From Setophaga petechia (Eukaryota > Chordata > Aves > Passeriformes > Parulidae): DNA of 64,000 bases. Below the pieces are notes generated by a model. That model saw only the letters and a list, made by a program, of their open reading frames with translations. It made no database searches and was not told the origin of the DNA. The stretch covers positions 6,251,001 to 6,315,000 of the forward strand of contig JANCRA010000032.1 of assembly GCA_024362935.1 (NCBI GenBank), written 5' to 3'. The translations under genes and the position numbers were made by a program. Every line of letters begins with the position of its first letter. Positions within the stretch are counted from its first letter, which is position 1. Positions 1 to 12,573 of the stretch are shown piece after piece.

Positions 1-2084
1 CTCCTGTCATAACAGCCTTGAAGGAGATTCATGTGAGAAGAATGCCAGTCCTCTGCCAAGATGTATTGCTGGCATGAGGGACAGAGATGGAGCCAATGAT
101 GAAGGTGGAGCTCAAGCACTGCTTTGCAGTGTCCTCTTCAATGAATTCCCAGCTCACCAATATATCAATACCAACATATCTGTGGGAGCACACACCTTCT
201 GTGGTCCATTGCCTGCACAGTAAGTGCCCCTTTACTGCACTGCAAGGCATTTCAGAAGAGTACAGCTTAATTCTACTATTGGTTCCAAGCCGAAGTGACT
301 CTTCAGACTTAATCCATCATAATTCAAATGGAAATTTCTGTGTGGAGAGGAAATTTCTGTCTTCTTTTACGTATGTGTTTCCCACATAGGGAAGTCTTGA
401 AAGAAATTTCCATTTTCTTTCACTTATGTGTTTCATGTGTAAGGAAGTCAGAACAGCCTTCAGAAATAAATCCATTCCCTCAGCCTCTGGAGTCAAATGA
501 GCTCATACTTGGGCCCTCTCCTCTTCTTTCCATCTCTTCCCAATAGGTCAAGGTTTTTTACAAAATGTGTAACACTTTAGGCTCTTCAAACAAGTAGGAT
601 ATTTACCAGTTCCTCCAGTGAGACCACTATTGGGTCAATAATTAAACACCTCTGAAAATGTCACTGGTACTTTCTTATTTACTACCCTGATAATTGTGTT
701 TACCCATCATGATTACCTCCTCCAAAATTTCTACTGATAATTACACTCATTTTTTATTTCCTTTATGTACCCATAAGCAGGAGATATGTCATGAGATATC
801 AAAATTAACATTCATGTTCATTAACGGGAAACTGAGAACTGGTGAAATCTGTAATAGCCACCCACCTACCAGTCATGGTGACTGAGTCTCAATTACTCTG
901 CAGCCTGCAGAAACAGCTATGCACCATGATACTGGGGAGCTGATGAGAATGCCATATTGGTAGTTCTTCTGCATTTATTATCTTAGTCTTGTTTTCTTCA
1001 AAATCTGGAGCTGTCAAAAATCCATTTTCAAAACATTTCCTGATAATCATTTTGCAAAAGTTACTGTGGAGAAATTAAAAAAGAAAATGTCTTGACATTT
1101 TTATTTTGGAAAGTTTACAGATTTCAAAATTCTAAATGTTAATGTTATCACATTGAGCTATTTTGACTTGTACATTTTTATATAATTTTCTGGTGTCCTT
1201 GATTTTGCATTTGTCATGTATTTTACAGTTCATATTTCAAACTCTGACCTGGAGAACATTGCAGCTAAAAAAAGCTGCCAAAATATTGCTTTAATCTTTG
1301 AGAGCAACAGTTATTTAAGAAGAGTCTGACACCCTACATGGGATTCATTTCAGGTGTTATATGGCTAAGTTATACGAAAAATCCTGTCATAGTCAAGTTA
1401 GAGCACTGTTGAAGTTTATTTTTTCTACTTTGTTTTAGACCTCAAGCTTAGGACAAGAAAAACACTCCATCATGACCTCATTCAGTAAATGACAAAGGTG
1501 TTCTTTGTCATCTGAGAGATACAAGAGTATCTAAGACATTCTTAGGGATATGTGTTCCCACCTGGAATGGCAGGGCACGTGGGACAGCCTGATCATCTCT
1601 GAAAGTGTTGGATGACAGAGTGAATCTATGTCTGAGACTTCTTTTTCCTTTTTTCCCCCTTGTTTTAGTAGAAAATAAGATTTAAAAAGATTATTCAGTT
1701 GTCATAGATATCCAGAGTAGATTCAGCTGACTAAACTTAGATGTCTAGTGCCATGTGGGATATTTTAGGCATCCCACTTGACATTTAGTTGTTATTCCTC
1801 TGTGGCCTGAGCTACCTGTGTGTCTTTTGTTATATCTGCTTGCCCCATGAGGATTCTTAGATACTGCAGAATAGCTCACACGGCACGAGGTGTGTAAATT
1901 TAAGCATCAAGATCCTGCCCTTCAGGCATTTAGGTGGCATTATTTTCCAGATTAAGACACATAAACTTTAGTTTCTGTATGTGTGCCAAATGTCCAAGAT
2001 TCCAAAGACTTCAATACTGGCAACAGAGCCTGGAGAGCAATCCTACTGTCTAAATGTAGCAACTATGGTCACTTGGGATCATAA
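1..2084. other. Unique AT-rich DNA, no gene seen
   Basis: I see no exon-like ORF, recognised repeat or RNA gene here. The open frames are under about 100 codons, overlap one another on both strands, and show no domain or biased composition. This is ordinary non-coding sequence as far as reading by eye can tell. Confidence 0.6.
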
Positions 2085-2160
2085 CATCACAGAATCAGTA
2101 AGGTTGGAAAAGACCTCCAGGGTCATCAAGTCCACTGGAGCCTCCCAGCTACAGATATGG
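2085..2160 (-). mobile_element. CR1 LINE 3' end, truncated, minus strand
   Basis: On the plus strand this reads CACAGAATCAGTAAGGTTGG followed by AAAAGACCTCCAGGGTCATCAAGTCC in a continuous match to the reverse complement of the avian CR1 3' tail (remembered consensus). CR1 elements are LINEs that are usually 5'-truncated and lack a poly(A) tail. After about 2160 the sequence stops resembling the CR1 consensus I know. The element may extend into the moderately GC-rich segment up to about 2340, but I cannot support that. It is non-coding and old, with several mismatches. Confidence 0.8.
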
Positions 2161-2965
2161 ATTGTCTGCAACAGCCCAGCTTGCCCCTGGGTATTTTGTC
2201 CTCACTGCCTGACCTGTGCAGATGGTTCAGGCACCCCAGGAGCTTCAAATGGCCCCAGACACCCAGGGCAGGCGTACCTGGAATTCTGCAGGGTGCTCAC
2301 TGGCACTGCTGACATACATTTAGGTATTGCAATCTGGTGCTGATGCCCATCCCTACAGCTGGTGAAATGAAAAACATGCCTATGTCAAGCTACTCACTAC
2401 TGACCAGATAAGATCTTCAGATCTAGGAAAAAAAACCAAAAACTAAAAACCCAAACCCAAGGGATGTTAATTACAGATCTCCTCAGCAGTGATAAAAAAA
2501 TTTAAAATCCAGCAATTTGGATAATGTAGAAAGAGTAGGAAAAAGACCTTAATTAAGGGAAACCAGAACAATTTCAAAACTTTATTTTACTGTCTGAGAA
2601 ACCTTGAAAATTGTTTCATTTTTGCAATGAAAAATTCTAAAACATGCATTCAGTTCAGTAACTGAAAAGTCTGTGGATTTCAGGCTGGTCTGGCCTGGGG
2701 GACCTGCCCTTTACCTTCACAACTGCACATCCCTTCTGAACGCCACAGCACACAGTGATGTCATTCTTAACCTGTTTTCACTGGAGACACCTTCATAAAA
2801 ATCTGGACCATTCTAGTCTGAAAAAAGACTTCTCCACTATTTTATCTCAGCCAGAGGCATCAGATCTTGCTTAGATTTTGCTGAATCTAGCAGATTCTGG
2901 GCTTATACACTGTAATTTTGGAGACACTCATCTTTCAAAACATTTTTTCAAAGGCTGCAGTGCTA

Positions 2966-2983
2966 ATATATATATATATATAT
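2966..2983. repeat. (AT)9 dinucleotide repeat
   Basis: Nine uninterrupted AT units. It is a short microsatellite that is probably length-polymorphic; no function is implied. Confidence 0.95.
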
Positions 2984-3377
2984 TTTAAGTTACAGCTTCT
3001 AATAAATAAGCTGGCTGATTTTCTCTGTAATGTTTTTGGGGGTATGGTTTGCTAGAAAAATGTAAGAGTGAAATTTTTGATAGATTGCTTGAGTTTGGAG
3101 AAAACTGGAAGAGGAGAAAATTGATCTTAGATACACCAACGTTACTATGGAAGAATTCCTGTCTCTGCAACAAGCATAGGAAATGGTGATTTGAGATGCT
3201 GAAAAAACTGCTGAAGAAGGAGAAGCTAATGAAATGTGGATTTGGAACATTTACTCACTCTAAACCTGATGGAAAGAAAAAGAAAGGAAAGGACCTGATT
3301 ATATGCAACCAGTTGGAAACATCTCTCCCCAGTAAGAGGAAAGCTTACAGATCAGGCAATATATATTTAGAGATATT

Positions 3378-3416
3378 AATATATATTAATATATTCAGAA
3401 TATATTAATATATATT
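3378..3416. repeat. 39-bp perfect AT-rich palindrome
   Basis: The left arm 3378-3396 is the exact reverse complement of the right arm 3398-3416 (GAATATATTAATATATATT), around a single central base. The surrounding 3360-3420 is also made of ATATTAAT-type units. The sequence could extrude as a cruciform or fold as a hairpin. It does not look like a miRNA precursor, because it is nearly pure A/T with no loop. Confidence 0.9.
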
Positions 3417-6400
3417 CAGAAAAAATACAAGCAGCTTTTTAATTTTATATATCTCATAACTGGACCTCCAAGGAAACTTTGGTACAGAATGAGAAAAACT
3501 GCAGGTAAAATTAATGGAAAAATGAAGATTTCCTAGTTCCTATTAACCTGCTCGCTGCCAGTATGTGGTTCATACTAAAGACTTGACGATGATGACTTTG
3601 GCCTCCGGGAAAATAACAAGTCAAAGAACTTTGATTATCTGCAGATTATTTCAAAAGGTAAAAAAATAAAAGAAAAATAAGCTCATTTACCATTTTACAT
3701 TCCTAATATCTAGTCTATTTTTTCCATTTCTTAGTTCCCTTTACCTTCTTTAAGCTTCTACTTATTTCAGGCAGTTGCCACTTATTACCTTTCTTTCCTT
3801 CTCTTCCCTGTTTTTTTATTGCTCCATTAAATGAGATGCCTCAAATTTTCCTGTATCCTTCAGTCTCATAACCTGTGTTTCTGCTTCCTAAAACTTGTTG
3901 GCATCCTTCTCCTCTTAAAATGCATGAGTTGAGCATCCTGGATAAAGACACTGCTTGAGAATATAGAGCCAGAAGTATCATGTGCAGTGTACCAAGCACT
4001 TCCATACATAGCATCAATTTGCAAAAGTACTTTCAGCTGCCATCACACATTTCAAATTCATGCATGCTGTTTTGTCACCTTTCTGTACCTTTCAGCATTG
4101 TTGCCTCTCCTTTTTTTTTCTTCTTTTCATCCTGAACATATGTTAGATTAGCAGGGGTAGTCTTCAATTGAATCTGGTTTTTAAATCTCTCTAAATCCCT
4201 TTTATTCTCTCTCTATCTATATTTATGGTACTAAGCTGGTGCTTGATTGGGTTACTCTAATACAAATTTATGTGCAATATGACCTGCAGTCTTTCAATAA
4301 TGTGCTGTTTGCTTTCTCATTAATGAGGTGCTCAGGTTAAGAGAAAAATCTCCAATCTCAGTAATGTGCAAATAAAATGCTCCTGAAACTTATTCTGGCA
4401 TTCAAAACTTTTTTCCAGGCTGTTAATAGAGAAGGTATCTTCTGCTCAGGGTAATCTTACAATTTTTTTCCAGATAAGACCTTGGGAAATGGGATGGTTA
4501 GTGATAAAGTAAATATACCAATATGTGTTGAATTGCTTAATTCTAGAACTTCTAGAATCTTTTGGTCAGTGTTTGTTCTTCAGCAATTTGTGTATTGTCT
4601 AGTAGGGGGGTAACTGGAGCCTTGTTTTGATTAATTCACTGACTTTGCAAAATTTGCTGGAAAAAAAGCAAGAAAAGTGATTTAAAAAAGAAGGATTCAT
4701 TCATGAAATAATAATGGAAAAATCCAGACCTGTGAGATGGGGTTTTTTTACATGTTTTTTTATTTTCACTGCCCTTAATTCTTATACTTTTTTTTTTCAC
4801 AGAACATTTCCAAAGGTAATTCCTTCCTAGTCTGAAGGCCACAGTAGTATTTTTTTTATTAACTTCTTAAGTAATTTACTTTTATCTTAGTTTTACCCCA
4901 GCTATTTTTACCTCTCAAGTTATAGTTTACTTGAGACAAAATTATGAATCTACCTAAGCCAAAGTGAAATACACCACTCTTTAACTGGAAAAGGGGGCCC
5001 TGCCTTTTAGCTTCAGTTTCTGTAAATTGGTTTTATGCTGCTAGTGAAAGCAATAGACATTACTTAGAGGAGAGCACACAGAGCCAGTCACCACAGCTCA
5101 GCTGGCATGAAGTAACTTGCCTACCTGCAGTAATTCAATCATGCTCAATTATGGGGCCACATCATCAATTTTATTGCTCTAACTTTCAAGAGTAGGTGAA
5201 GCTTATAGCTTGTGTAACTCTGGGAGGTGATTGCCCTAAGATATGATCAAGACCAGCTGGATTGTATGCATTCAGATTTCCAAATGTATTTGAGTAAGTT
5301 TTCTCTGTACCTAATATTTCAACGTTTTTTGATGTATATTTTTACTGATGACAGGCTTGATACCACTGTAAGTTATCACAGTCACTTCTGAAACATTATT
5401 AATTTCATGTCTTCCTTATTTCTGAGTAGACCTGGCTTCTTCCCTCTGGTAAGCTTCCAAAAGCTGTTATACTGCTTTCATATCTCTGGCACATACTGAC
5501 TCATTTTGCTGCTTTGCTCCCAAATATCAGTTTTCACTGAGAACCTGCAAAATTTAGCAGCAATCCACTGAAAAGTTGATTATATTTTCAGAAGAAGTAA
5601 GATCCTGTTTTCAGTGGCTCGGCTCCCACAAGATGTCATATTATCAAAACATAAACAATAGTTATGATTAGTAGTACAAATCTAGATTCCTCCCTGGGGT
5701 CAGGAGAGTTATGAGTGTGGTCTGCTAAGTTCTGATGAAACTTTTCATTTTCACCTGTTTTCTATGCAAAACTAAGCAATGGTGCTGATTTTTTTCAAGG
5801 AATGATACATTACCCCAAGTTGACCCATAAGGATCATTGCATCCAACTTCATGTCCATCACAGGATTGAGTTTCTGTATTTTAGGAGTTTTCAATTACCA
5901 GTCTTCAAAGAAACATTCCCTCTAAGGGAACTTCTACTTGAAGGACAGGGCAAAATGACTTCTCTCATACCTGAAGTGGTCATTCCTGCAAAACTACTCA
6001 TTTTTATAAGGGCTATAGGTTCTCAGTCACAATCTTTTACATGTGTTGGTGATGACCATCAATTTATGTGACACAGTGCAGATGTTAAAGAGTTTCAAGG
6101 GACCTTGGTGTTCATGCTGGCTATCTAGAAGCAGTGGAAAGACTTTAAAATTTCTTTTAAATTCACTCTGAACATACTATGGAGTTTCTCTCCCACAGAT
6201 ACACATAATTTGGATATTTTTAACTTTCTCTTGATCCAATGATATATGTGTCTGTCCTACATCACCTTTCTTTGCCAGCAGGGAGGGTTATCAACTGTCA
6301 TTATTACAGATATCAGAAAGGATCTGGAAGGTTCAGAAATGACAGGAATGGGAATAGGTGATATTATTTTCCAAAACCCACTTATGGGTGCTCAAGGCTG

Positions 6401-6667
6401 CAGCCAGACTCCCCTGCAGACCTAGTTTTCAGCTTATGGTTGCAGAAAACATTGAGCAATTTCTTCCACCTGTGTCTTTTGCCATGCAGCCTGTATCCCA
6501 CTGGTTCAAACAGTAAAGCAGTGCTAAATGGTTTGGAGCTGATCTTCCATCTTGAAGCTCCCTGTCAGTACAGGCCCATTGGTACCAAGGCAAAAAAAAC
6601 CAGGTTGCATCTTATGCCTGCAGTCTGCTTTGTGAACTGAGAACTTCTTTTTCATGTTCCCAGGGCT

Positions 6668-6775
6668 GGGGTATTTTTTTGTTTGTCTGGGGTTGATTTT
6701 TTGTTTGGGGTTTTTGGTTGTTTGGATTTAGGTTTGGTTGGTTCGTGGGTTTTGTTGTTGGTTTTGTTTTTCATG
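6668..6775. repeat. GT-rich low-complexity tract
   Basis: About 108 bases consist almost wholly of G and T on the plus strand, built from units such as GTTTGG, GGTTTTT and TTGTTG. It is low-complexity sequence without a fixed period. A transposon origin cannot be excluded, but none is visible. Confidence 0.8.
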
Positions 6776-9145
6776 GGAAACTGAAAACTTTTATTTCTAT
6801 TTCCTTCCCCTATAGATTACAATTGCAATCAATGCATTTAGAAAAAAAAAAATCCAGGAAATAAGTGCATTATCATTCTTTGACTAGGGAGCTTCCATTC
6901 ATTTGAAAATATGTCTTGAAGAGTATTACAGTATAATTACAGTGGGATTTGACTCTCAAGAGGGCCTTACAAGTACCTTTTCAAATGAAAATTGATCAAG
7001 GCTAGAAACAGGAATGAAAAGTCCAACTATGAAAAGTTTTTAGAGTCTTTTAGGATACTGAGGTTTCATATATATTGCCTCTGCTGTCAATTCACTGAGT
7101 GCCCAAAGCTTTGCTGTCTTCTAGGGTGAAATCTGCTTTAGCTGAGAACCTTAGAAAAAGAACCCTGACTAGATTCATTTTCTTAAAATGTAATTTCAGT
7201 TAATAATGGTGTGATTACACTTTTTTCTTTTAATTCAAACAGACAAAAAAATCTTGCTAGTAGTTAAGCAATTTTATATTAACTACTTCACTTGTAGGAA
7301 AAAGACAGACAATTTTATTAGCTAAGTATTTAACTTTAAAAAAAGGCAGAGTAGGGGAGGTAATGTTCCTAAAGTCTTTGTCCTGCTGTACGTACTTTAG
7401 GATGAAACATTTTCCTGTTTCTGTTGTTGTCCATCATTTGATGTTTGACCCAGAGGCATGTCAAGCTGTGTGTCTCTCTTTGACCCCTGTGGAGAGACGA
7501 CTGCGGTATCACACTCTGCTGAAGCTGAGTACATAGCCTTCCCAACAAATGAGTTTATACCCCTCCCAGCTCTCTGTGGCAGCCAGATGGTCCTGAGACA
7601 TACTGAGGCATGATGAGATTTTTTTCTTTGTCAGGTTATGCCTTTTCCTCCCACCCAGGTTCCTCTTACCCCAGTGATTCACAAGCTGCATTACCAACAG
7701 CATTGACTGAACCATAGTGGTTGCCCGAGGTAGTATTTGGATACATAGATAAGAAACTTAACCAAAGGCCATCTGTCAGCAGAGCCACTTGTGGGGAAAA
7801 CTCTTTTGCTGGGGGAACTTGGACTTTTCCAGAGACTTGAAATTACATCATATACATATCTGCTAAAGCCACTTTTTGCTGGCTTTTAGTTTTGTCTTGC
7901 CATGCTTTCCACTTTTCATTCTTAATTATTTCCACTGCTATCCATCTTGTCTTTCGTTCCCTCCCCAGTTATAGTAGTGAGATCCTGGTGAAATAAGGCT
8001 CAGAGCTTAAAGTTCACAGTAGCCTTCAATATGGAAGACAGTGTGGTCTTAGTATTGGGTATGGTAGGACTCCAAAACCACTTCTCAGGAGAGATCAAAG
8101 CATCATCAGCCCATAATTAGTAAATAATAGTTTGCTTCCCAAATTACATATCTATAACATCTGCCAGTCCCTCTGTCTTTCAGTACTCCAGAGAGGGAAA
8201 GTTATCATTTTTGTGTAAAAAAATCAATTCAGGTGCATCATAAAACTAGAAAGGGTTGAGGGTTTTTTTTGACCTCTGAAAGGAGAACAACACTGGCAAA
8301 CATGGCAAAACATCCAAAAGGGAAGATTTCTAATGTGATTTTTTTCACATCAGACTATTTCTTTGCTCTTTATCTCCTTCTCTGTTCAGTGTACTTCACA
8401 TCTGGAAGTCTCCTTTGTATACATATCCTCAGATATACAGATCCTTGGGACTCTGTGAAGAGTCTTCATTTTCTCATACACATTATTGCAGACATTTTGT
8501 CCTTCCTTTTCAAGTTAGAAAGAAAACAAATATCTGAGCACCTGAGTGCTCCGAAGCCTTTTTTCTGCTTAATTCTAGTACTGACTGTTTGAGGGTGACT
8601 AATAAATTGTTTGAGTTTTTCACAGAAAATGACACACATAGCAGCATATGGATGAGCCTGTACTACCATCAACTCCCTTTACAGTCAGTAAAGAAAAATA
8701 GGCACTTTTGGCTTATGATTCATCTGATCTTTTCCAGCAATCCACTTAGGAGAAGATGGCTTGTGTCCTGTAAGCATTTATTCCTCTCTGCTGAGAAGGC
8801 ACAAAATCTAGGCACATCTCAGACTTTAATGTATTTATTGTAGGCATCCAAGTGGCGAATGCCAAAGGATTAGGACTCTGATAAATTTCTGGAAGAGATC
8901 CTCTTGTGGACAGCATGTCTACCCTGGGAAATGTAAAAAACTGATATAAACTGCTTCTTACTTTTCAGCAAGCCCCTACATAATGAACCTGCTCTGAATA
9001 AAGTAGACTGATTTCTGTGTGTTTGCTTTTGTAATCAGTTTCATACATACACATTTGTTGCAGGAAAATTTCCACCTATTTTCTGAGACTTGACATTATT
9101 CTTGGCTCATTGCACCTAAAGCATGCCCTTCTCTTGAACTTTGAT

Positions 9146-9150
9146 CCTAT
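9146..9150. repeat. Left target-site duplication of solo LTR (CCTAT)
   Basis: CCTAT lies immediately before the LTR start and is repeated exactly at 9728-9732, immediately after the LTR end. A 5-bp duplication is usual for several retroviral integrase groups, including ERVL. Confidence 0.85.
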
Positions 9151-9727
9151 TGTCCTGGTTTCAGCTGATACAGAGGTCGTTTTCCTCCTTGTAGCTGGTA
9201 CAGTTCTGTGTTTTGGATCTGGCATAGAATAATGTTGACAGCACAGTGGTGTTTTGGTTGTTGCCAAATAGTGCTTAACCTGGAATTCTCATTTTCCCAT
9301 GCTCTGTCAGTGAGGAGCTGCACAAGTTGCCTTGAAGACATCTGGGACAGCTGCCCCAAACTGGCCAAAGGGATATTCCACACCACAGAATGGCAAGCTC
9401 AGTCCACAAACTGGAGGAAGTTAATCTGGAGGGGACCAGAGGATTGCTGGAAATGGGGTGGGCATTGATTATAGGGTGTTGAGCACTTGTATAATGAATT
9501 GCATGGGTCTTCTTTTGGGTTTTATTTCTCCTGCTTTCTCCTCATTTTTTAGTTGTAATTTGTATAACTTTATATTGCTTCAGTTATTTAACTGTTCTAT
9601 CACAAGCCATGAAATTTGCCATATTTTTTTTTACCTTTATCCAATTCTTCTTCCCATGCCACCATTGGGGATGGTTTGAGAAAGTTGCTGAGTGGTGTTT
9701 AGTGGTGGGCTGAGTTAAACCAAGATA
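9151..9727 (+). mobile_element. Solo LTR of an avian endogenous retrovirus
   Basis: This 577-bp element begins TGTCCTGGTTTCAGCTGATA and ends GGGCTGAGTTAAACCAAGATA, which fits the termini of a widespread avian LTR family as I remember it (start TGTCCTGGTTTCAGCTG, end GTTAAACCACGACA). The usual final CA is mutated to TA. Matching CCTAT duplications flank it on both sides. No gag, pol or env sequence adjoins it, so it is most simply a solo LTR left by recombination between the two LTRs of a provirus. Characteristic internal text includes CCCCAAACTGGCCAAAGGGA near 9353. The promoter and poly(A) signals look degraded. ORFs across it are not meaningful. The exact family name would need a Repbase or Dfam match. 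Confidence 0.92.
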
Positions 9728-9732
9728 CCTAT
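9728..9732. repeat. Right target-site duplication of solo LTR (CCTAT)
   Basis: Exact copy of the CCTAT at 9146-9150, abutting the LTR end. Confidence 0.85.
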
Positions 9733-10934
9733 ATACCACAACTCAGAGAAATCCCCAGGCACACTCATGCAAGTTCAGGATTATATCCTTGCTTTCTTAT
9801 TACCTCTGTCAAACTTATAAACAAAAAATAAAAAGGCCTTGCTTGTCTTTCCTACTGGCAATCTCAATATCCTCAAACTGTTTTCCTCTCAGCTGTCCTT
9901 TGCTGCACTTTTCCTCATGTTGTCCCTTTCAGCCAGGCTCTGAACTACCACACTATCGTAAATAACCCCCAGCCATATGTTTGATCTCTTACAAAGACTT
10001 CTTTTATCCATCTCATTTATAAAGATGCAGTTTCCTCATCTAATGCCTGTCTTTCCCCCCAGATTTTTTGCCATGACTGAAATAGAGAGAAATTATGTGC
10101 CAGTCTGACCATTGTGAGTCTGATTAAGCAAATAAATATTATTTCCTTCAGCCAGAGTATCCCTGAAAGGGCACATGATTTTGGGGTAACAAGTGCCACA
10201 CATGTTTCAGTAGATATAGTGGGATTTGGAAGTTTGGTCAACATTCTTATCAGCTCAGGATGAGGCACACCTCATTTAAAAAACAGTTAAGGTAGCTGAC
10301 TCAGTTTTGATTCATTCTTCTCATTTCCTCCTTTTTTTCTTGTCAGTTTAACCAAGACTGAACACATCCATTTCTCTTTCCACTTCCTGAAGTTACTGCT
10401 TTCTGCTGCCACCATCCCCCATCCCCAATGTATTTCAGTGTGAAAAGGCAACACATTCTCCCTTTGATGTGGAAAATCTTCTCATAATTATTTTTATTGA
10501 TTAACTGAATAGAAAAGAACATGAAGCACCCATATGCCCAGTGTCTGACAATCTGTTACTTTCAGTTGCAGAAAACTGTAACAATCTCAGATATAATAAC
10601 ACCAGTTACCTTCTGTCCCTCTAAGTTGCACAAGAAAAAGTCCTCTCATAAAGCAGGCCTGGAAAGAGTTATTTCTTCCCTGTTAGGCACTGTGCACTAC
10701 TGTGAAGGGCAATGTGCAATCTGTGACTCATACTCCACTGCTGCTATGAAAGCTTTGCATAACTGAAGTAACTCATGCATAACTTTCAACAAATGTGTAA
10801 CCTCACATGGGTCCTACATGGAATTCTTGTGCCTCTTCTTGTGTAGGTATTTGTATAAGCATGCCTGGAATAGAGGGGTACCCCAAGCAACTGTTCCCAG
10901 AAGTGTTTTCCCATTTCTGTGTTGAGTGGGAACC
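9733..10934. other. Unique DNA between LTR and CR1, no gene seen
   Basis: No recognised repeat or convincing frame. The ORFs are short (up to about 83 codons) and unremarkable. Confidence 0.55.
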
Positions 10935-11139
10935 TTATGAATGCCTATGAGGACCTGAAGGGAGGCGTCAAGAGGGAGGGAGGGAGCCAGGCACTGCTTG
11001 GTAGTGCCAAGCAACAGAACAAGTGGCAATGGGCAGAAACTGATGCACAGGGAGTTCCACCTGATCATGGGGAAGAACATCCTTACTGTTCAAGTTACCC
11101 TGTGGTCCCACCCATTCTGTCATTCTGTGATTCTCTGTA
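10935..11139 (+). mobile_element. CR1 LINE 3' fragment, plus strand, internally deleted
   Basis: The segment TATGAATGCCTATGAGGACC, continuing through the GAAGGGAGGCGTCAAGAGG region to the CAATGGGCAGAAACTGATGC region, follows the avian CR1 3' region as remembered. It ends in the tail repeats CATTCTGTCATTCTGTGATTC. The spacing between the GGAAGAACATCCTTACTGTT portion and the tail is shorter than in the family, so part of the 3' region is missing. It is a dead fragment, and the minus-strand ORFs over it are shadows. Confidence 0.85.
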
Positions 11140-11904
11140 AAATTTAGTGGCCCAAGTGCCCAAAGGACACTGAGAAGAGGAATTGAGATTCCCTCCAGTA
11201 CCCGAGGCAAAAGTGTCAGTCTGAATTTTTCTCAGGCCACCAGACCCTGTCTGTTGTTCAGTCCTAGTTTTGTGATGACTGAGACATTCAGAAGATGTGA
11301 ACACAGTACCTGTCCTCTTAGACTTGGAGGGGGGAAGTTCCATGTCCTAAGCATGTGCCACTGCAGAAAGGTGACAGCTGATCCTGATAAAACTGCATCA
11401 TCCACAAGTAAAGTATTTTTGATGGTGATGTTGAAAGCTGTCCACAGTATGAACATCAGAACAAGCCAAAGTAGCAAGTGGACTAACATGTAGGTACAGA
11501 CTGATATGAGGTTCTTCAGTGGCATGAAAGAGCCTCTCCCCAAGTTGAGATCCCTGACAGTTTGCTCAGGCTTAGAGACGCAGAACATTAAAGTTTTACA
11601 TTTTAAGTGGGATTTAGCCCAACTATACACACCACCTCTAAAGCCTGAAGTAATTTCCTTTGTACTGTGGCTGTTATATTGCACCCTGTTTCCCTTATAA
11701 TCTGTCCAACAAGTAAATAACACATTGTATAAAAAGCTGCTCTCTTACTTGAAGAATAAATTCCAGTGTCTGGTTAGGACTTTGTTTCAGTTCTTACATG
11801 CTTTTGCTTTCACTAAATAAAATCATTAACAATGTGAATTCTCAGCCTTTTATTCCCATCCCTGATTCTTGCTAAGTCACTTCTCAGCTATACAAAAGAC
11901 TCCT
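11140..11904. other. Non-repeat segment with a 163-codon minus-strand ORF of doubtful meaning
   Basis: Most of this interval is covered by one minus-strand ORF (11723 down to 11232, 163 codons). Its translation has one hydrophobic stretch at about residues 72-97, followed by an Asn-Ile-Thr glycosylation-type motif at 98-100. I recognise no family. An ORF of this length is expected about once by chance in 64 kb of six-frame AT-rich DNA, so I do not call it a gene. Confidence 0.4.
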
Positions 11905-12040
11905 TTGGTATTCTTTCCCCACGAGGTACTCATATACTGTAATCAAGTCACCTCTCAGCATTGTTTTTGATAGCTAAACACACTGAGCTCTGCTAGCCCT
12001 TTATGTCAACAGAAAACCTATACTCTTCTGAGCACCTGTC
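11905..12040 (-). mobile_element. Old CR1 LINE fragment, minus strand
   Basis: CACGAGGTACTCATATACTG, followed by TAATCAAGTCACCTCTCAGC, matches the reverse complement of the CR1 segment that reads GAGGTGACTTGATTACAGT. Downstream, the CTAAACACACTGAGCTC portion fits the family's neighbouring text. The copy is diverged and has no tail, which suggests an ancient insertion. The alternative is another CR1/L3-clade LINE with the same 3' domain. Confidence 0.65.
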
Positions 12041-12573
12041 ACTCCCATATGGCACTCTCACACATAAAAGGACAGTCCATGCATAAAGCTGAGAAAGCTG
12101 AGCTTCATCTTCAGAATGCTTTGGGCAGTCATTTGATTTTTTTTCTCTGCTTTCTCTTAAAAATAGACAGATAAATAGGTAGATATTCTAAATTAAAAGG
12201 TATTTAAAAATGTCTATGTCTTCTTGCAGGCAGCAGAAAAGCTACTGCTTTGAATGTGTTTTTTAAATTAAACAGTCATTTCTACTTGAATGAAAAAGGA
12301 AAGTGTACCTGAATGAACAAGTCAACTGTTTCAAATTCTGATCTCCTTCCATTCTGCAATAATTTGCAACACACTGCTGATGTAATTTTATAAAATTGGA
12401 CTTTTCATTTACTCCACCCTATGCATTTTAGCATACATTGCAAGAATTTGACAGGCTGAATCCTGAAACCAGGATTTAAAAAATCTTAAATTAGAGCCAT
12501 GACTAGGTCACTTAAGAGTTTCTCCCCTTTCAGGATGTTTTCCAGGTCTTCCTAAATGTCATGTACATATTTC
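12041..12573. other. Unique AT-rich spacer
   Basis: I see nothing recognisable between the old CR1 and the LTR. Confidence 0.5.

Larger units (their letters stand above)
2161..9150. other. Mostly unique AT-rich DNA, no gene seen
   Basis: Apart from the short repeats listed separately (AT repeat at 2966, AT palindrome at 3378, GT-rich tract at 6668), I recognise nothing here. ORFs are up to about 107 codons, consistent with chance in AT-rich DNA. No splice-bounded conserved frame stands out. Confidence 0.55.
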
